DNA of 64,000 nucleotides, taken from Rana temporaria. Taxonomy: Eukaryota > Chordata > Amphibia > Anura > Ranidae. Below the pieces are notes generated by a model that saw only the letters and a program-made list of their open reading frames with translations, had not been told where the DNA came from and searched no databases. The stretch is taken from assembly GCF_905171775.1 (NCBI RefSeq), contig NC_053490.1:17247252-17311251 (forward strand). Direction: 5' to 3'. Below are positions 20,389-32,094 of the stretch, in pieces (within the stretch, counting starts at the first letter, position 1; each line of letters begins with the position of its first letter). Position numbers and translations under genes: made by a program.

Positions 20389-21334
20389 TTAACCACTTCC
20401 CGACCTCCTCATGTACATATACGTCAGCAGAATGGCACGGACAGGCACATGTACGTACCTGTACGTCCTCTGCTAGACGTGGGTGGGGGGTCCGATCTGG
20501 ACCCCCCCGGTACATGCGGAGGTCGGGTCCGCTCGCTCCCCGGAGCTGAAGAACGGGGAGAACCGTGTGTAAACACGGCTTCCCCGTGCTTCACTGTGGC
20601 GGCTCATCGATCGAGTGATCCCTTTTATAGGGAGACACGATCGATGGTGTCAGTCCTACAGCCACACCCCCCTACACTAGTAAACACACACTAGGTGATC
20701 CCTAAATGTTACAGCGCCCCCTGTGGTTAACTCCCAAACTGCAACTGTCATTTCCACAATAAACAATGCAATTTAAATGCATTTTTTGCTGTGAAAATGC
20801 CAATGGTCCCAAAAATGTGTCAAAATTGTCCGAAGTGTCCGCCATAATGTCGCAGTCACGAAAAAAATCGCTGATCGCCGCCATTACTAGTAAAAAAAGT
20901 AAAAAAAAATAAAAATGCAAAAAAACTATCCCCTATTTTGTAAACGCTATAAATTTTGCGCAAACCAACCGATACGATTATTGCGATTTTTTTTTACCAA
21001 AAATAGGTAGAAGAATACGTATCGACCTAAAGTGAGGAAAAAATAATTTTATATATGTTTTTGGGGGATATTTATTACAGCAAAAAGAAAAAAATATTGA
21101 TTTTTTTTTTTAAATTGTCGCTCTATTTTTGTTTATAGCGCAAAAATAAAAACCGCAGAGGTGATCAAATACCACCAAAAGAAAGCTCTATTTGTGGGGA
21201 AAAAAAGGACGCCAATTTTGTTTGGGAGCCACGTCGCACGACCGCGCAATTGTCTGTTAAAGCGACGCAGTCCCGAACTGTAAAAACTCCTTGGGTCTTT
21301 AGGCAGCAATATGGTCCGGGGCTTAAGTGGTTAA
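20389..21334. mobile_element. TTAA MITE (piggyBac type), 0.95 kb
   Basis: TTAACCACTTCCCGACC at the left and GGGGCTTAAGTGGTTAA at the right, with TTAA at both boundaries (20389-20392 and 21331-21334). The left part is a CpG-rich hairpin region and the right part shares GTGATCAAATACCACCAAAA with the piggyBac at 31777-38051. Non-coding. Confidence 0.92.
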
Positions 21335-21643
21335 GGTAAAAAAACACAAACCTTTACAACCCCTTTAATTTGCACTCTTGTGGCATGTACAGTAAATGGA
21401 AGATTCATGAGGGTATGCAGTACATTCTGAATATAAAAGAGGGGTATACAGTACATAAAATATACATTGTAGTATACAGTACATATGGTAAACATGGGGG
21501 AAGAGGGGGTATGGTTTATCACAGTACAGGGCAGGAAGCTGGTATATTGGTATATGGTATATACTGGTATATTGCGGATAGATTGGTGGAAGAGAGATAT
21601 GGCACATTGTGGAAACACATGGAATACATGATGCTATGGGTAC
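21335..21643. other. Intron 6 piece next to exon 6
   Basis: Begins with the inverse terminus AACCTTTACAACCCCTTTAA of another MITE family (near 21349-21368) and continues with repeated GTATACAGTACAT words. No gene. Confidence 0.55.
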
Positions 21644-21822
21644 CTGAGCACAAGCCTGGCTGTTGTTGGGGTGGCTTCCAGTGTCGCTGGATGTCAGGTT
21701 ATATCTCTCTCGCAGGACAGACGGGGTGACTCCCAGGTGAAAACCTTCATTTATTCCGACCACTTTATTCTCTCTTCTTCTCAGGGATTTCCGTACGGGT
21801 GGAAATCGGTGTAAGCCACCCA
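21644..21822 (-). CDS. tpp1: tpp1 exon 6 (propeptide to mature junction)
   Basis: This 179-nt exon encodes VGGLHRFPPVRKSLRRREN, then GFHLGVTPSVLRERYNLTSS and NNSQACAQ. GGLHRFPP closes the propeptide, and HLGVTPSVxRxRYNLTS is the start of mature TPP1. Two N-glycosylation sequons (NLT and NNS) are visible at the positions expected for this enzyme. The acceptor is CTCTCTCCTTAG and the donor CAG/GTACCC. Phase 1 in and phase 0 out agree with neighbours. A basic stretch (RKSLRRRENK) replaces the human sequence just before the processing point, which could affect autocatalytic cleavage; that is inference. Confidence 0.96.
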
Positions 21823-22049
21823 CTAAGGAGAGAGTGACATATATACATATATACACTGCCGGCTATGCTATGTATAAGAAATGTTAAGAACATTGATCCT
21901 CCATCTGGTGAGAAGGCTCGAAGGTTTAGGTGGCATATGAATGCAATCAACCCGCCATAATTGTAAGAATCATCAGTGGGATCCGGATTGTGGGCAAAAT
22001 AATGAAGGAAACGGGGCAGGCCATGACATCACAACAGGTGGCACTCTAA

Positions 22050-22640
22050 CCCCTTCCCGTACAGTGATGTGGGGGGCATCTATCCTCTCTGTACAGTGAT
22101 ATGGGGGGCATCTATCCTCTCTGGACAGTGATGGGGTGGGCGTCTATCCTTTCTGGACAGTGATGGGGTGGGCGTCTATCCTCTCTGTACAGTGATGGGG
22201 GGTGTCTATCCTCTCTGTACAGTGATGGGGGGTGTCTATCCTCTCTGTACAGTGATGGGGGGTGTCTATCCTCTCTGTACAGTGATGGGGGGTGTCTATC
22301 CTCTCTGTACAGTGATGGGGGGTGTCTATCCTCTCTGTACAGTGATGGGGGGTGTCTATCCTCTCTGTACAGTGATGGGGGGGTGTCTATCCTCTCTGTA
22401 CAGTGACGGGGGGGTGTCTATCCTCTCTGTACAGTGATTGGGGGCGTTTATCCTCTCTGTACAGTGATGGGGTGGGCGTCTATCCTCTCTGTACAGTGAC
22501 GGATGGGGGGGGGATCTATCCTCTCTGTAAAGTGATGGGGGGGTGTCTATCCTTTCTGTACAGTGATGGGGGGTGTCTATCCTTTCTGTACAGTGATGGG
22601 GGGGGGGTGTCTATCCTCTCTGTACAGCGATTGGGGTGTC
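22050..22640. repeat. Minisatellite, unit about 30 bp
   Basis: About 19 copies of a unit with core TCTATCCTCTCTGTACAGTG followed by ATGGGG and a variable G-run. Seven central copies (22192-22378) are identical, showing recent homogenisation. It lies in the 1.1-kb intron 5 of tpp1, of which it makes up more than half. Confidence 0.95.
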
Positions 22641-22928
22641 AATATTTCTTATAAAGGAGATGGGGGAATGTTGGGGAGGCACAGAGGTGTGGACATTGCT
22701 GGATCCACCAAGAGCCACAGTGAGGCCTGCGGTTATGTGGTACAAGGCCAACAACAAAATACAGTGGACCTGTGTGCTATCCTGGTAAATGTAGAGAAGT
22801 TCTCTGTCTAATCCCAATCCCTCTTCCTGAAAATGGCCACCTTCAAGGTATGCGGAGTACAGTGTTCTTGTGACATTCCCTGTCCACCTCTTTGGTCTGC
22901 TCTACCAGGAAGCCTGTCCATAACTCAC

Positions 22929-23050
22929 CAAAGTCTATGTGTTCAGCCAGGTCAGGGGTCAGCGAGTAGTGGGATGCAGATCTGACCACGCTGCGGTCTC
23001 CATTCACGTAGCGGTGGAACTTTACCCCGGGAAGCAAAACCTCTGCAGTG
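22929..23050 (-). CDS. tpp1: tpp1 exon 5 (propeptide)
   Basis: This 122-nt exon encodes TAEVLLPGVKFHRYVNGDRS and then VVRSASHYSLTPDLAEHIDF, matching the A-E-x-L-L-P-G-x-x-F-H-x-Y block and the end of the activation domain of TPP1. Two AG sites lie close together at the 5' end. Only ATGCAG/CACTGCAG keeps the frame with exon 4. The donor is TTTG/GTGAGTTATG. The exon looks about two codons shorter than the human one, with the difference in the variable loop after the HRY block. A purine-rich microsatellite-like tract (GAGAGAGAGGGAGAGGG) starts just upstream of the acceptor on the + strand, so the polypyrimidine tract here is unusually long. Confidence 0.95.
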
Positions 23051-24889
23051 CTGCATGATAGAGAGAGAGGGAGAGGGTGAGAAATCTGGAGACGGTTTAT
23101 GGAAAAGGTGAAAAAAAAAATGTGGTGACTGTGTGGGAAGGAAAGGTAGGGGTGGATAATAGGAAAAGGAAGACAAATGGGGAAGCAAGAGAAAGGAAAG
23201 AAAAAGAAAAATTGATCACAGAGAGAAGCTGACTATAAGGCATCTGCACTTTTCGTTACTGAGTGGCTTGTTTCAAAGACGGGGAGAGCGTGAGTGGATC
23301 GGCGCATAGCATTGTCAGCGGTATTGTCGTGTCTGGCTGTATTACACTATTGTGTTTCCCCTTTTCTTACATGTCCCACACCTGCTGTGGTGTATTGAGG
23401 AGGGGGGCTGAAGCCTGTTTTTTGCACCATCACTAATGACCAAGGCTGTGTCGTTGGAGCTACTGAAGTGATTTGAAGCTGACTATAAGGCACCTGTTTC
23501 ACAGAGCTGTTGTATCCAGTGACACTCTCACGCTGCTGCTAATCAACATTGTTTAACCCTATATTTTACCATCTACTCTATAGGGACGGTATTCTGAGAT
23601 TGAGTACTATTTGATGCTCTGAATTAATTAGCTTTGTATTAATTTATTAATTTTTATACACTAATTTTTTTTCCTCATCTATATATATATATATATATAT
23701 TGTGTGCTTCACCCCACTGTGGCAACACAACTAATCCCCTATTCAGGATTTTGAATTATTATCACAATTGGATTGATCTTAGTAAGGTATCACATAAATT
23801 AGTAGTTTTTAGCGTATATGTTTATATTTTTAACAAGTGTGCTGTGTAATCACGGTGGTGATTGGATTATCTCGTGTATAGCAGGACCACGCTCACGCTG
23901 GAAGGAATATAGACTTTTCTGATTATCATTATAGCCCCCATTGAGGGTTTAAGATATTCATTTGTATTGACTTTTGTATCACAATAAGTCTGGGTGCCAT
24001 GGCGCAGTTCTAACCCCCCTTTTTTTCCCACCGATTTTAAAGTGGTTGTTAACCTCAGACATGAAATCTAAACAAAAGCATGCCCTAGCTATAGTGTGCA
24101 CTTCATTCCAGTGCACCAAGTGTAATTTCTGTCTGCTGCTTCCTTCCTCTGCCATCAGCATGAATCAGGTCTGACAAGTTTTCCTGACACCAAGAGAGAG
24201 AGAGAGGAAAAAAAAAAAAAAAAAGATGGGGAGGGACCTCCAGCTGATTGACAGTCTCAGCTCTGTTCTGGGTTTGATCTTAAGGACCGCTTAGCATGGG
24301 TCACTTGATTTCAAGTAGCCCACTGTATAGATCCTCTGACCTGTTAGAACATATTTAATTACACCATAGGCCACTTTCACACTGCTCCATTGTATAAACC
24401 CGGTAAAAACGCATATGCGTTTTTGGTATGTTTTGTACCTTTGAAAAAAGGACACCCATGGGTGCGTTTTTGCCACCCTTTGGTTGTGTTTACCTTAGGA
24501 GGAAAATCAAAAGGCAAAATCTTTAAAAAATAAAAAAGTTATGAACAATTAAAATTTTTACAAGCAGGAGGTACCCTGAAATCTTCTAAAGCACCCCAGT
24601 GTACATGTGAGACTAATAACATTATTTGGCCAATAACATCTTTTGTAGAAGGATCTCCTACAGCCGTCTGTTGCAGATTTTCACTGCGTATTAGTCTGCA
24701 ACCATGTAACAAGTAAGAACGAGTTCCACAACACCATGATCTTCCTTTACACAGACAAGGCAGAAAAACAGAAATTATGAAAACGTACAACTTCCTGTGC
24801 ATCTGCCGAGTCAGTGATACACATTATCTGACATTTCTTGTTTATATTCTGTAGTTAGTGCTGTACTGAGTTCTTGGTCTCCAGCAACA
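23051..24889. other. Intron 4 sequence, mostly unrecognised
   Basis: Purine-rich tract just above exon 5, a short (TA)n near 23681-23700, an A-run at 24213 and a partial MITE end (AAAGTGGTTGTTAACCTCAG near 24039). The element-like sequences are too degraded to define. No coding region. Confidence 0.45.
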
Positions 24890-24892
24890 TCA

Positions 24893-26295
24893 GAGGTGTG
24901 CGAGGGGGACATGCATCAGGAGGTGTACGAGGGGGACATGCATCAGAAGGTGTACGAGGGGACAGGCAACAGGAGGTGTACGAGGGGACAGGCAACAGGA
25001 GGTGTACGAGGGGGACATGCATCAGGAGGTGTACGAGGGGGACATGCATCAGGAGGTGTACGAGGGGGACATGCATCAGGAGGTGTACGAGGGGGACATG
25101 CATCAGAAGGTGTACGAGGGGACAGGCAACAGGAGGTGTACGAGGGGACAGGCAACAGGAGGTGTACGAGGGGGACATGCATCAGGAGGTGTACGAGGGG
25201 GACATGCATCAGGAGGTGTACGAGGGGGACATGCATCAGGAGGTGTACGAGGGGGACATGCATCAGGAGGTGTACGAGGGGGACATGCATCAGGAGGTGT
25301 ACGAGGGGGACATGCGTCAGGAGGTGTACGAGGGGGACATGCATCAGGAGGTGTACGAGGGGGACATGCAACAGGAGGTGTACGAGGGGGACATGCAACA
25401 GGAGGTGTGCGAGGGGGACATGCGCCAGGAGGTGTACGAGGGGGACGTGCATCAGGTGGTGTACGAGGGGGACATGCATCAGGAGGTGTACGAGGGGGAC
25501 ATGCATCAGGAGGTGTACGAGGGGGACATGCATCAGGAGGTGTACGAGGGGGACATGCATCAGGAGGTGTACGAGGGGGACATGCATCAGGAGGTGTACG
25601 AGGGGGACATGCATCAGGAGGTGTACGAGGGGGACATGCATCAGGAGGTGTACGAGGGGGACATGCATCAGGAGGTGTACGAGGGGGACATGCAACAGGA
25701 GGTGTACGAGGGGGACATGCAACAGGAGGTGTGCGAGGGGGACATGCACCAGGAGGTGTGCGAGGGGGACATGCACCAGGAGGTGTGCGAGGGGGACATG
25801 CACCAGGAGGTGTGCGAGGGGGACATGCACCAGGAGGTGTGCGAGGGGGACATGCACCAGGAGGTGTACGAGGGGGACATGCACCAGGAGGTGTACGAGG
25901 GGGACATGCATCAGGAGGTGTACGAGGGGGACATGCATCAGGAGGTGTACGAGGGGGACATGCATCAGGAGGTGTACGAGGGGGACATGCATCAGGAGGT
26001 GTACGAGGGGGACGTGCGCCAGGAGGTGTACGATGGGGACATGCATAAGGAGGTGTACGAGGGGGACATGCATAAGGAGGTGTACGAGGGGGACATGCAT
26101 CAGGAGGTGTACATGGGGACATGCATCAGGAGGTGTACATGGGGACATGCATCAGGAGGTGTACATGGGGACATGCATCAGGAGGTGTACATGGGGACAT
26201 GCATCAGGAGGTGTACATGGGGACATGCATCAGGAGGTGTACATGGGGACATGCATCAGGAGGTGTACGAGGGGACATACATCAGAGGTGTACAC
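24893..26295. repeat. Minisatellite, unit 27 bp, about 52 copies
   Basis: The unit begins GGTGTACGAGGGGGACATGC and ends ATCAGGA. Because 27 is divisible by three and the unit lacks stops in most frames, very long open frames arise on both strands (for example 24874-26325 on +, 24943-26148 on -). Variant units (26 bp with one G fewer; GTGCGAG; CAACAGG; CACCAGG) occur in blocks, and a run of about twelve units around 25370 is echoed near 25690, indicating block duplications. No start context or splice signals support expression. Confidence 0.97.
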
Positions 26296-26681
26296 GCAGA
26301 GTACTATCAGATGATAATTTGTTGAGTGGAAAAAAAAAAACCTTTACAAAATCTCACCATGGAATGTTCCATGTACCATGGGTGGAAACCGAAGCTTGAT
26401 GTTCACCCCACTGTGAAATAAGCCGGACTTGCCGGAGCATGGGGTATTTTTAGTAATAACCCTCCAATTATCGGCTGGTGCCCCTGTGCTCCAATGCTCC
26501 AATCCCAAAATCACTTTGGGGCCCGAGGAACATAGAGCCATCTCTGTCCTGGAACGCTTGCATACAGTTACTGCATTGGCAGAAGGTCCTCCACTGTCCA
26601 ACAAATATCCACAGATTTTTCTCATGAGATCACTGCGAGATGAGAAGACAGACGAGGAACGTCCTACATGTCAAATACCCA
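26296..26681. other. Intron 4 piece with an unidentified open frame
   Basis: A 94-codon frame on the minus strand (26625-26344) has a protein-like composition (for example NIKLRFPPMVHGTFHGEI) but no family I can name. It could be a fragment of a transposase. Confidence 0.35.
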
Positions 26682-27739
26682 TGTAGCGCCCCCTTACTTT
26701 CAGTATGGGCACTACGCTAAAGTTAGTGGGGAATGGGAGAGTTACCTTGCTCCCATTCACCATTTGTGTACATTTTGGGACTTCTGTCATCCCAGAAATG
26801 TCCACTGGGTCAGTCTGTACTCCAGGGATGCAATGTCATCCCTGGCCAGCAGTTGGGGGGTTCTGGCAGAGTAAGTTTCACCAGCAGCCAATCAGAGGAG
26901 CTTTTTCCCTCACGGGGCGTGCTGGAGAGGAGTATATCTGTGACAGGTGTCATGTGTTCTAAATCTTTGCGGTTGCAGGTGCGGCATCCACCTTCAGGGT
27001 GCGTGCATCCATGGACCCCGCCGGCGTGGCCCACCTGGCCATAATTGCAGACTACTCGGAACCTCATCCGGAGGTACAAGGGGACCCCAGTGACTGGCTG
27101 GATTCCCGGATCTATTGAAAAAATCCCAGGCTGGGTGCCGTTCGATTGGAGAGTTGGTTTGAGGAGGACATGGAGGCAGGTCGTCCAACAGAGCCTGAAC
27201 AAACCAATTGGGGATCCGGTGACCAGAATATCGACAGGTACGTTTGCTGTCATCTGGTGACCGATGCAGAAATCTACTGGGAGGATTCGCTCCATCTATC
27301 TATCTAGCTCAGTTATTGTAATTGGCCTGTGGCAGAGGCCCGAGCCGGGTCTGTGAGAGAGGCCCGTTCTTCCCAGAAATCCTAAGTGACATCTCGGCTG
27401 CCAGGCCTGTAAAAAAGGGTCTGTCCGGGGGCACTTTACCCACTCAGTTGGAGTGGCGACGAGTTACAAATTGGTACTATACAGAGAAGTACTGACTGTT
27501 CTATCCAATATCCAGGCCTGATACTGCAAGGTTCTTCCTCTCTCTCTATTCATCAACTTTGTCCTTCCCCAATTGATGTTGATGTTGGCCTGGAAAATAA
27601 AGCATTGGAAAAAACCTTTATTCACTGTCTGGACCTTCGCTCACTGTTTGTCTCTACAATTGCACCCCTAGACAACGCCAGGGTACCTTAATAGGCCGAT
27701 CCCAAATCAAACAGCGGCTCCTTCAGGGGTAGCGCTACA
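26682..27739. mobile_element. Solo LTR, 1058 bp, CCCA duplication
   Basis: Starts TGTAGCGCCCCC and ends GGGGTAGCGCTACA, that is TG...CA with a short inverted repeat. The 4-bp duplication CCCA is at 26678-26681 and 27740-27743. A likely polyadenylation signal (AATAAAGCATTGG) at about 27597 suggests the + orientation, with a TATA-like GAGTATATC near 26933. No internal coding region remains, so it is the product of LTR-LTR recombination of an LTR retrotransposon whose class cannot be told from the LTR alone. Confidence 0.78.
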
Positions 27740-27949
27740 CCCACAAGGATCAAGTGACGGCACCAGACAGGGAAACAGAAACTGTGAAACCACAGATGTG
27801 GCTGGCGGGTAATTGCACAAGCAAGGGATTGAGTAACACCTCAGGAAGCTGCTGACTTTTCAAGAAGTAAAAATCGAGAACTTCAGAAGACTCTGTGGGA
27901 ATGTTCCAAACCCAACTAAGCAGAGCAAAGTTCTTGGAGACAGAAAAAT

Positions 27950-29152
27950 AAGGCGTAGGGGAAGACACACCTCACTAGGACACTCAGCATTGTATTAGGG
28001 TGGCGGGAAACTGCCCGGCCTATAGGGGAAGACTCACCTCACTAGGACACTCAGCATTGTATTAGGGTGGTGGGGGACTGCCCGGCCTATAGGGGAAGAC
28101 TCACCTCACTAGGACACTCAGCATTGTATTAGGGTGGTAGGGAACTGCTCGGTCTATAGGGGAAGACACACCTCACTAGGACACTCAGCATTGTATTAGG
28201 GTGGTGGGGAACTGCCCGGCCTATAGGGGAAGACTCACCTCACTAGGACACTCAGCATTGTATTAGGGTGGTGGAGTACTGCCCGGCCTATAGGGGAATA
28301 CACACCTCACTAGGACACTCAGCATTGTATTAGGGTGGTGGGGAACTGCCCGGTCTATAGGGGAAGACACACCTCACTAGGACACTCAGCATTGTATTAG
28401 GGTGGTGGAGTACTGCCCGGCCTATAGGGGAATACACACCTCACTAGGACACTCAGCATTGTATTAGGGTGGTAGGGAACTGCTCGGTCTATAGGGGAAG
28501 ACACACCTCACTAGGACACTCAGCATTGTATTAGGGTGGTGGGGAACTGCCCGGCCTATAGGGGAAGACACACCTCACTAGGACACTCAGCATTGTATTA
28601 GGGTGGTGGAGTACTGCCCGGCCCAAAAAAAGGGGAAGACTCACCTCACTAGGACACTCAGCATTGTATTAGGGTGGTGGAGTACTGCCTGGCCTATAGG
28701 GGAAGACACACCTCACTGGGGCACGCAGCATTGTATTAGGGTGGTGGGGAACTGCCCGGGCCTATAGGGGAAGACTCACCTCACTAGGACACTCAGCATT
28801 GTATTAGGGTGGTGGAGTACTGCCCGGCCTATAGGGGAAGACTCAGCATTGTATTAGGATGGTGGGGAACTGCCCGGCCTATAGGGGAAGACACACCTCA
28901 CTAGGACACTCAGCATTGTATTAGGGTGGTGGGGAACTGCCCGGGCCTATAGGGGAAGACTCACCTCACTAGGACACTCAGCATTGTATTAGGGTGGTGG
29001 GGAACTGCCCGGCCTATAGGGGAAGACTCAGCATTGTATTAGGATGGTGGGGAACTGCCCGGCCTATAGGGGAAGACACACCTCACTAGGACACTCAGCA
29101 TTGTATTAGGGTGGTGGGGAACTGCCCGGCCAATAGGGGAAGACACACCTCA
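27950..29152. repeat. Minisatellite, unit 67 bp, about 18 copies
   Basis: Unit with TAGGGGAAGACACACCTCAC, GACACTCAGCATTGTATTAG and GGTGGTGGGGAACTGCCCGG in order. Successive copies are spaced 67 bp (28021, 28088). Several copies lack an internal block, and two variants (GGAACTGC and GAGTACTGC) alternate. Degenerate units continue to about 29400, close to tpp1 exon 4. Confidence 0.95.
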
Positions 29153-29432
29153 CTATGTGGACAATTTATTGTCCACACAGGTGCAATTTATTGAAGTGGA
29201 AGGAAACTGCCTGTAGGAGAAAGACCTCACAAGGACATCCTGTGTTGTATTAGGGCGGAGGGAAATTATTGTCCAGCCTGTAGGGGGAGATATCTCACCA
29301 GGATAACCCTGCATTGTATGAAGGTGGAGGGGGAATTGCCTAGTGTGTAGAGGAGACACACACCTCATAAGACACCCTTTGGTGCATTAGGCTGGAGAGG
29401 AATTATTGGTGAGAAATCTAACCAGCGCTCAC

Positions 29433-29583
29433 CTGACTGGCATCTCACACTGCAGGAAGTCTCCAGTCTGCACGCTGTCACACTGCTGCACTCCATGTTT
29501 CCCCAGCCAGGTGCGAACTGTCCGCAGGGTGTCCAGAGAGGGTTGGAGCAGAGCGCGGAGATCTTCCAGGGACAGGAAGTGAC
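29433..29583 (-). CDS. tpp1: tpp1 exon 4 (propeptide)
   Basis: This 151-nt exon encodes GHFLSLEDLRALLQPSLDTL and TVRTWLGKHGVQQCDSVQTG, ending FLQCEMPV. The order (K/H)(Y/F)LSLED ... P(S)xxTLxTVxxWL ... FL(T/Q)C is the second half of the TPP1 propeptide. The acceptor is CCCCCCTACAG and the donor is CAG/GTGAGC. Phase 1 in and phase 2 out agree with the neighbours, and the length equals that of the human exon as I recall it from variant numbering. The 67-bp minisatellite ends about 280 bp below the donor and another repeat tract begins about 240 bp above the acceptor. Confidence 0.96.
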
Positions 29584-29814
29584 CTGTAGGGGGGACACAT
29601 ACATTTTTCATCAATGGCAGAGAAGAATGAACAGACCACCAATACAGCTCACGATACACCCCACAATGCACTCCCCAATACAGCTATTAATACTGTACAT
29701 CCCTCCGAATACACCTCTCAGTACTTCCTAATACACCCCCTAATAGAATACACAGCCCTCAAAAATTCCACTAGCCTGCTCGCATTTTGCGAGTGGAATT
29801 TATGTTCCTTCAAT

Positions 29815-30015
29815 CTATGTATTCCCAGGCCCAGTATTATGGTAGTCACCAGACTCCTATGGTCCCAGGCCCAGTATTATGGTAGTCACCAGACTCCTAT
29901 GGTTCCAGGACCCAGTATTATGGTAGTCACCAGACTCCTATGGTCCCAGGACCCAGTATTATGGTAGTCACCAGACTCCTATGGTCCCAGGACCCAGTGT
30001 TATGACGGTTACTTG
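29815..30015. repeat. Minisatellite, unit about 41 bp (first type)
   Basis: Four to five copies containing CAGTATTATGGTAGTCACC and AGACTCCTATGGTCCCAGG. It is related to the longer array that follows, with shared ATTCCCAGGCCC spacing. Confidence 0.85.
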
Positions 30016-30119
30016 ACTCCTGTATTCTCAAGCCTCAGTGTTATGGTGATCCTCTGACCGCTGCATTTCCAGGCCCCATTGTAATAATGGTCCCCTTATT
30101 CCTGTAATTCTAGGCCCCA

Positions 30120-30800
30120 GTGTGTCTGTATTCTTAGGCCCAGTTTTATGTCTGTCCCCCATCCTCTGTATTCCCAGGCCCCATCGTTATGGCTGTCTCC
30201 AATCCTCTGTATTCCCAGGACCCATCGTTATGGCTGTCTCCAATCCTCTGTATTCCCAGGACCCATCGTTATGGCTGTCTCCAATCCTCTGTATTCCCAG
30301 GCCCCATCGTTATGGCTGTCTCCAATCCTCTGTAATCTCAGGCCCCATCGTTATGGCTGTCTCCAATCCTCTGTATTCTCAGGCCCCATCGTTATGGCTG
30401 TCTCCAATCCTCTGTATTCTCAGGCCCCATCGTTATGGCTGTCTCCAATCCTCTGTATTCTCAGGCCCCATCGTTATGGCTGTCTCCAATCCTCTGTAAT
30501 CTCAGGCCCCATCGTTATGGCTGTCTCCAATCCTCTGTATTCTCAGGCCCCATCATTATGGCTGTCTCCAATCCTCTGTATTCCCAGGCCCCATCGTTAT
30601 GGCTGTCTCCAATCCTCTGTATTCCCAGGCCCCATCGTTATGGCTGTCTCCAATCCTCTGTATTCTCAGGCCCCATCGTTATGGCTGTCTCCAATCCTCT
30701 GTATTCCCAGGCCCCATCGTTATGGCTGTCTCCAATCCTCTGTATTCCCAGGCCCCATCGTTATGGCTGTCTCCAATCCTCTGTATTCCCAGGCCCCAAT
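30120..30800. repeat. Minisatellite, unit 41 bp, about 17 copies
   Basis: Units of GCCCCATCGTTATGGCTGTC followed by TCCAATCCTCTGTATTC(C/T)CAG. Spacing is 41 bp (30181 and 30222). The sequence alternates between CCCAG and CTCAG subtypes. Overlapping open frames of up to 236 codons are artefacts of the repeat. Confidence 0.95.
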
Positions 30801-31675
30801 GTTATGGTGGTCCTCAACTGTCGCAGTTCTGGATCTCATTATTAGGATAGTCCTATAACTTTCATATCTTTGGGCTTGCTGTTATGGCATTCCCCCACCA
30901 TGTGTTTTGCTAGGCCACCTAGTTACGGCTGTCCTTTATCTTCTGTATTTCAATCCATTGTTAAAGTCATTGTAAACGATCACCATGTAAAACAACCCGT
31001 TCGGGTTAAAATAGAAATTAAAGGGTAAAACATTTTTGTAAAAAACAAACACTGTTCTCGACCGCATAAGAGCTGACAACAACCGCCATTTTATTCTCTA
31101 GAGTGTTATAATAAAAAAAAAGAAAAGACAAAAGAGTGTTATAATATAATTTTTTTTTAATATATATATATATGTTCCAAGTAATTTTCTATCATATTTT
31201 TTTTTTTTTAAAACCAGTTAAACCAGCTTCACAATGCCCACAAGCAAAATGACAACGGTGTGGACATGGTTTTATAAACTATGTTTTTTGAATAACAATG
31301 CGGAGCAGGGGCGGATTGTAAAATAGTAAGTGACCGAATTTATATTATAAAAACGCATGATGAAAGGACATACATTAAAAAAAAATGCTAATTGTGGTTA
31401 ATTCATGTTTATATTGACTGCAATAACCTAATGCTTTTATTTCCTGAACAGTCCCATGTGTTCTGGGTGCAGCAGCAAATGTGTCCCACTAGGTGGTGCT
31501 CTTGTGCTAGCCAGGTCATAGGGACAAGCTGGGGGGTCTCTGTTATCAGCTCTCCAATTAAAGAGACCCCATCACAAGCCCATCCATTGCTGTGCTTTAA
31601 CCTGCAGTTTTTTTTTCTAAATTGGTCACAGAGTCCCTTTAATGATCTGTAAGTGGCTATGGGGCGTGTGATATA
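30801..31675. other. AT-rich intron 3 sequence
   Basis: A- and T-runs, a short (TA)n near 31162 and possible MITE remnants (for example TTAAAGTCATTGTAAACG near 30961). No gene recognised. Confidence 0.45.
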
Positions 31676-32094
31676 CAGTGGATATAAAAAGTCTACACAC
31701 CCCTGTTAAAATGTCAGGTTTCTTGATGCAAAAAAAAATTAGACAAAGATAAATCATTTCAGAACTTTTTCCACCTTTAACCACTTCGCCACCAGCCGCC
31801 GTCTGGAAACGGCGGCAAGGTGGATGCTTAACTGGGGGTCGCCGTTCTGAAACGGCGCCCCGCAGAAGCAGCAATGCGCGCCGCCTCGGGCGCGCACACA
31901 GAAATTTCTGTGCGCGCCGGGTCTATGAGACCCGGCGCTACACAGATCTAGGTAAATGACCAGCAACAACGGTCATTTACCTTGTGATCGCGCCGTCCAA
32001 TGACGGCGCGATCACAATGTAAACACAGGAGGTCAGGGAAAGTTTACCTCCTCTCCTCTCCTCACACAGTATCAGCGGGAGAGAAGAGGAGATA

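Noticed and set aside
24874..26325. 483-codon open frame and other long frames in the 27-bp array
   Set aside because: The frames follow from a 27-bp unit lacking stops. They occur on both strands and in several frames, with no domain, start context or splice support.
26344..26625. Exon of an unknown gene
   Set aside because: Protein-like composition but no recognisable family and no clear splice sites. Kept only as an unidentified frame.
22050..30800. Possible CRISPR-like arrays
   Set aside because: Repeats are contiguous without unique spacers and the context is vertebrate intron, so these are minisatellites.
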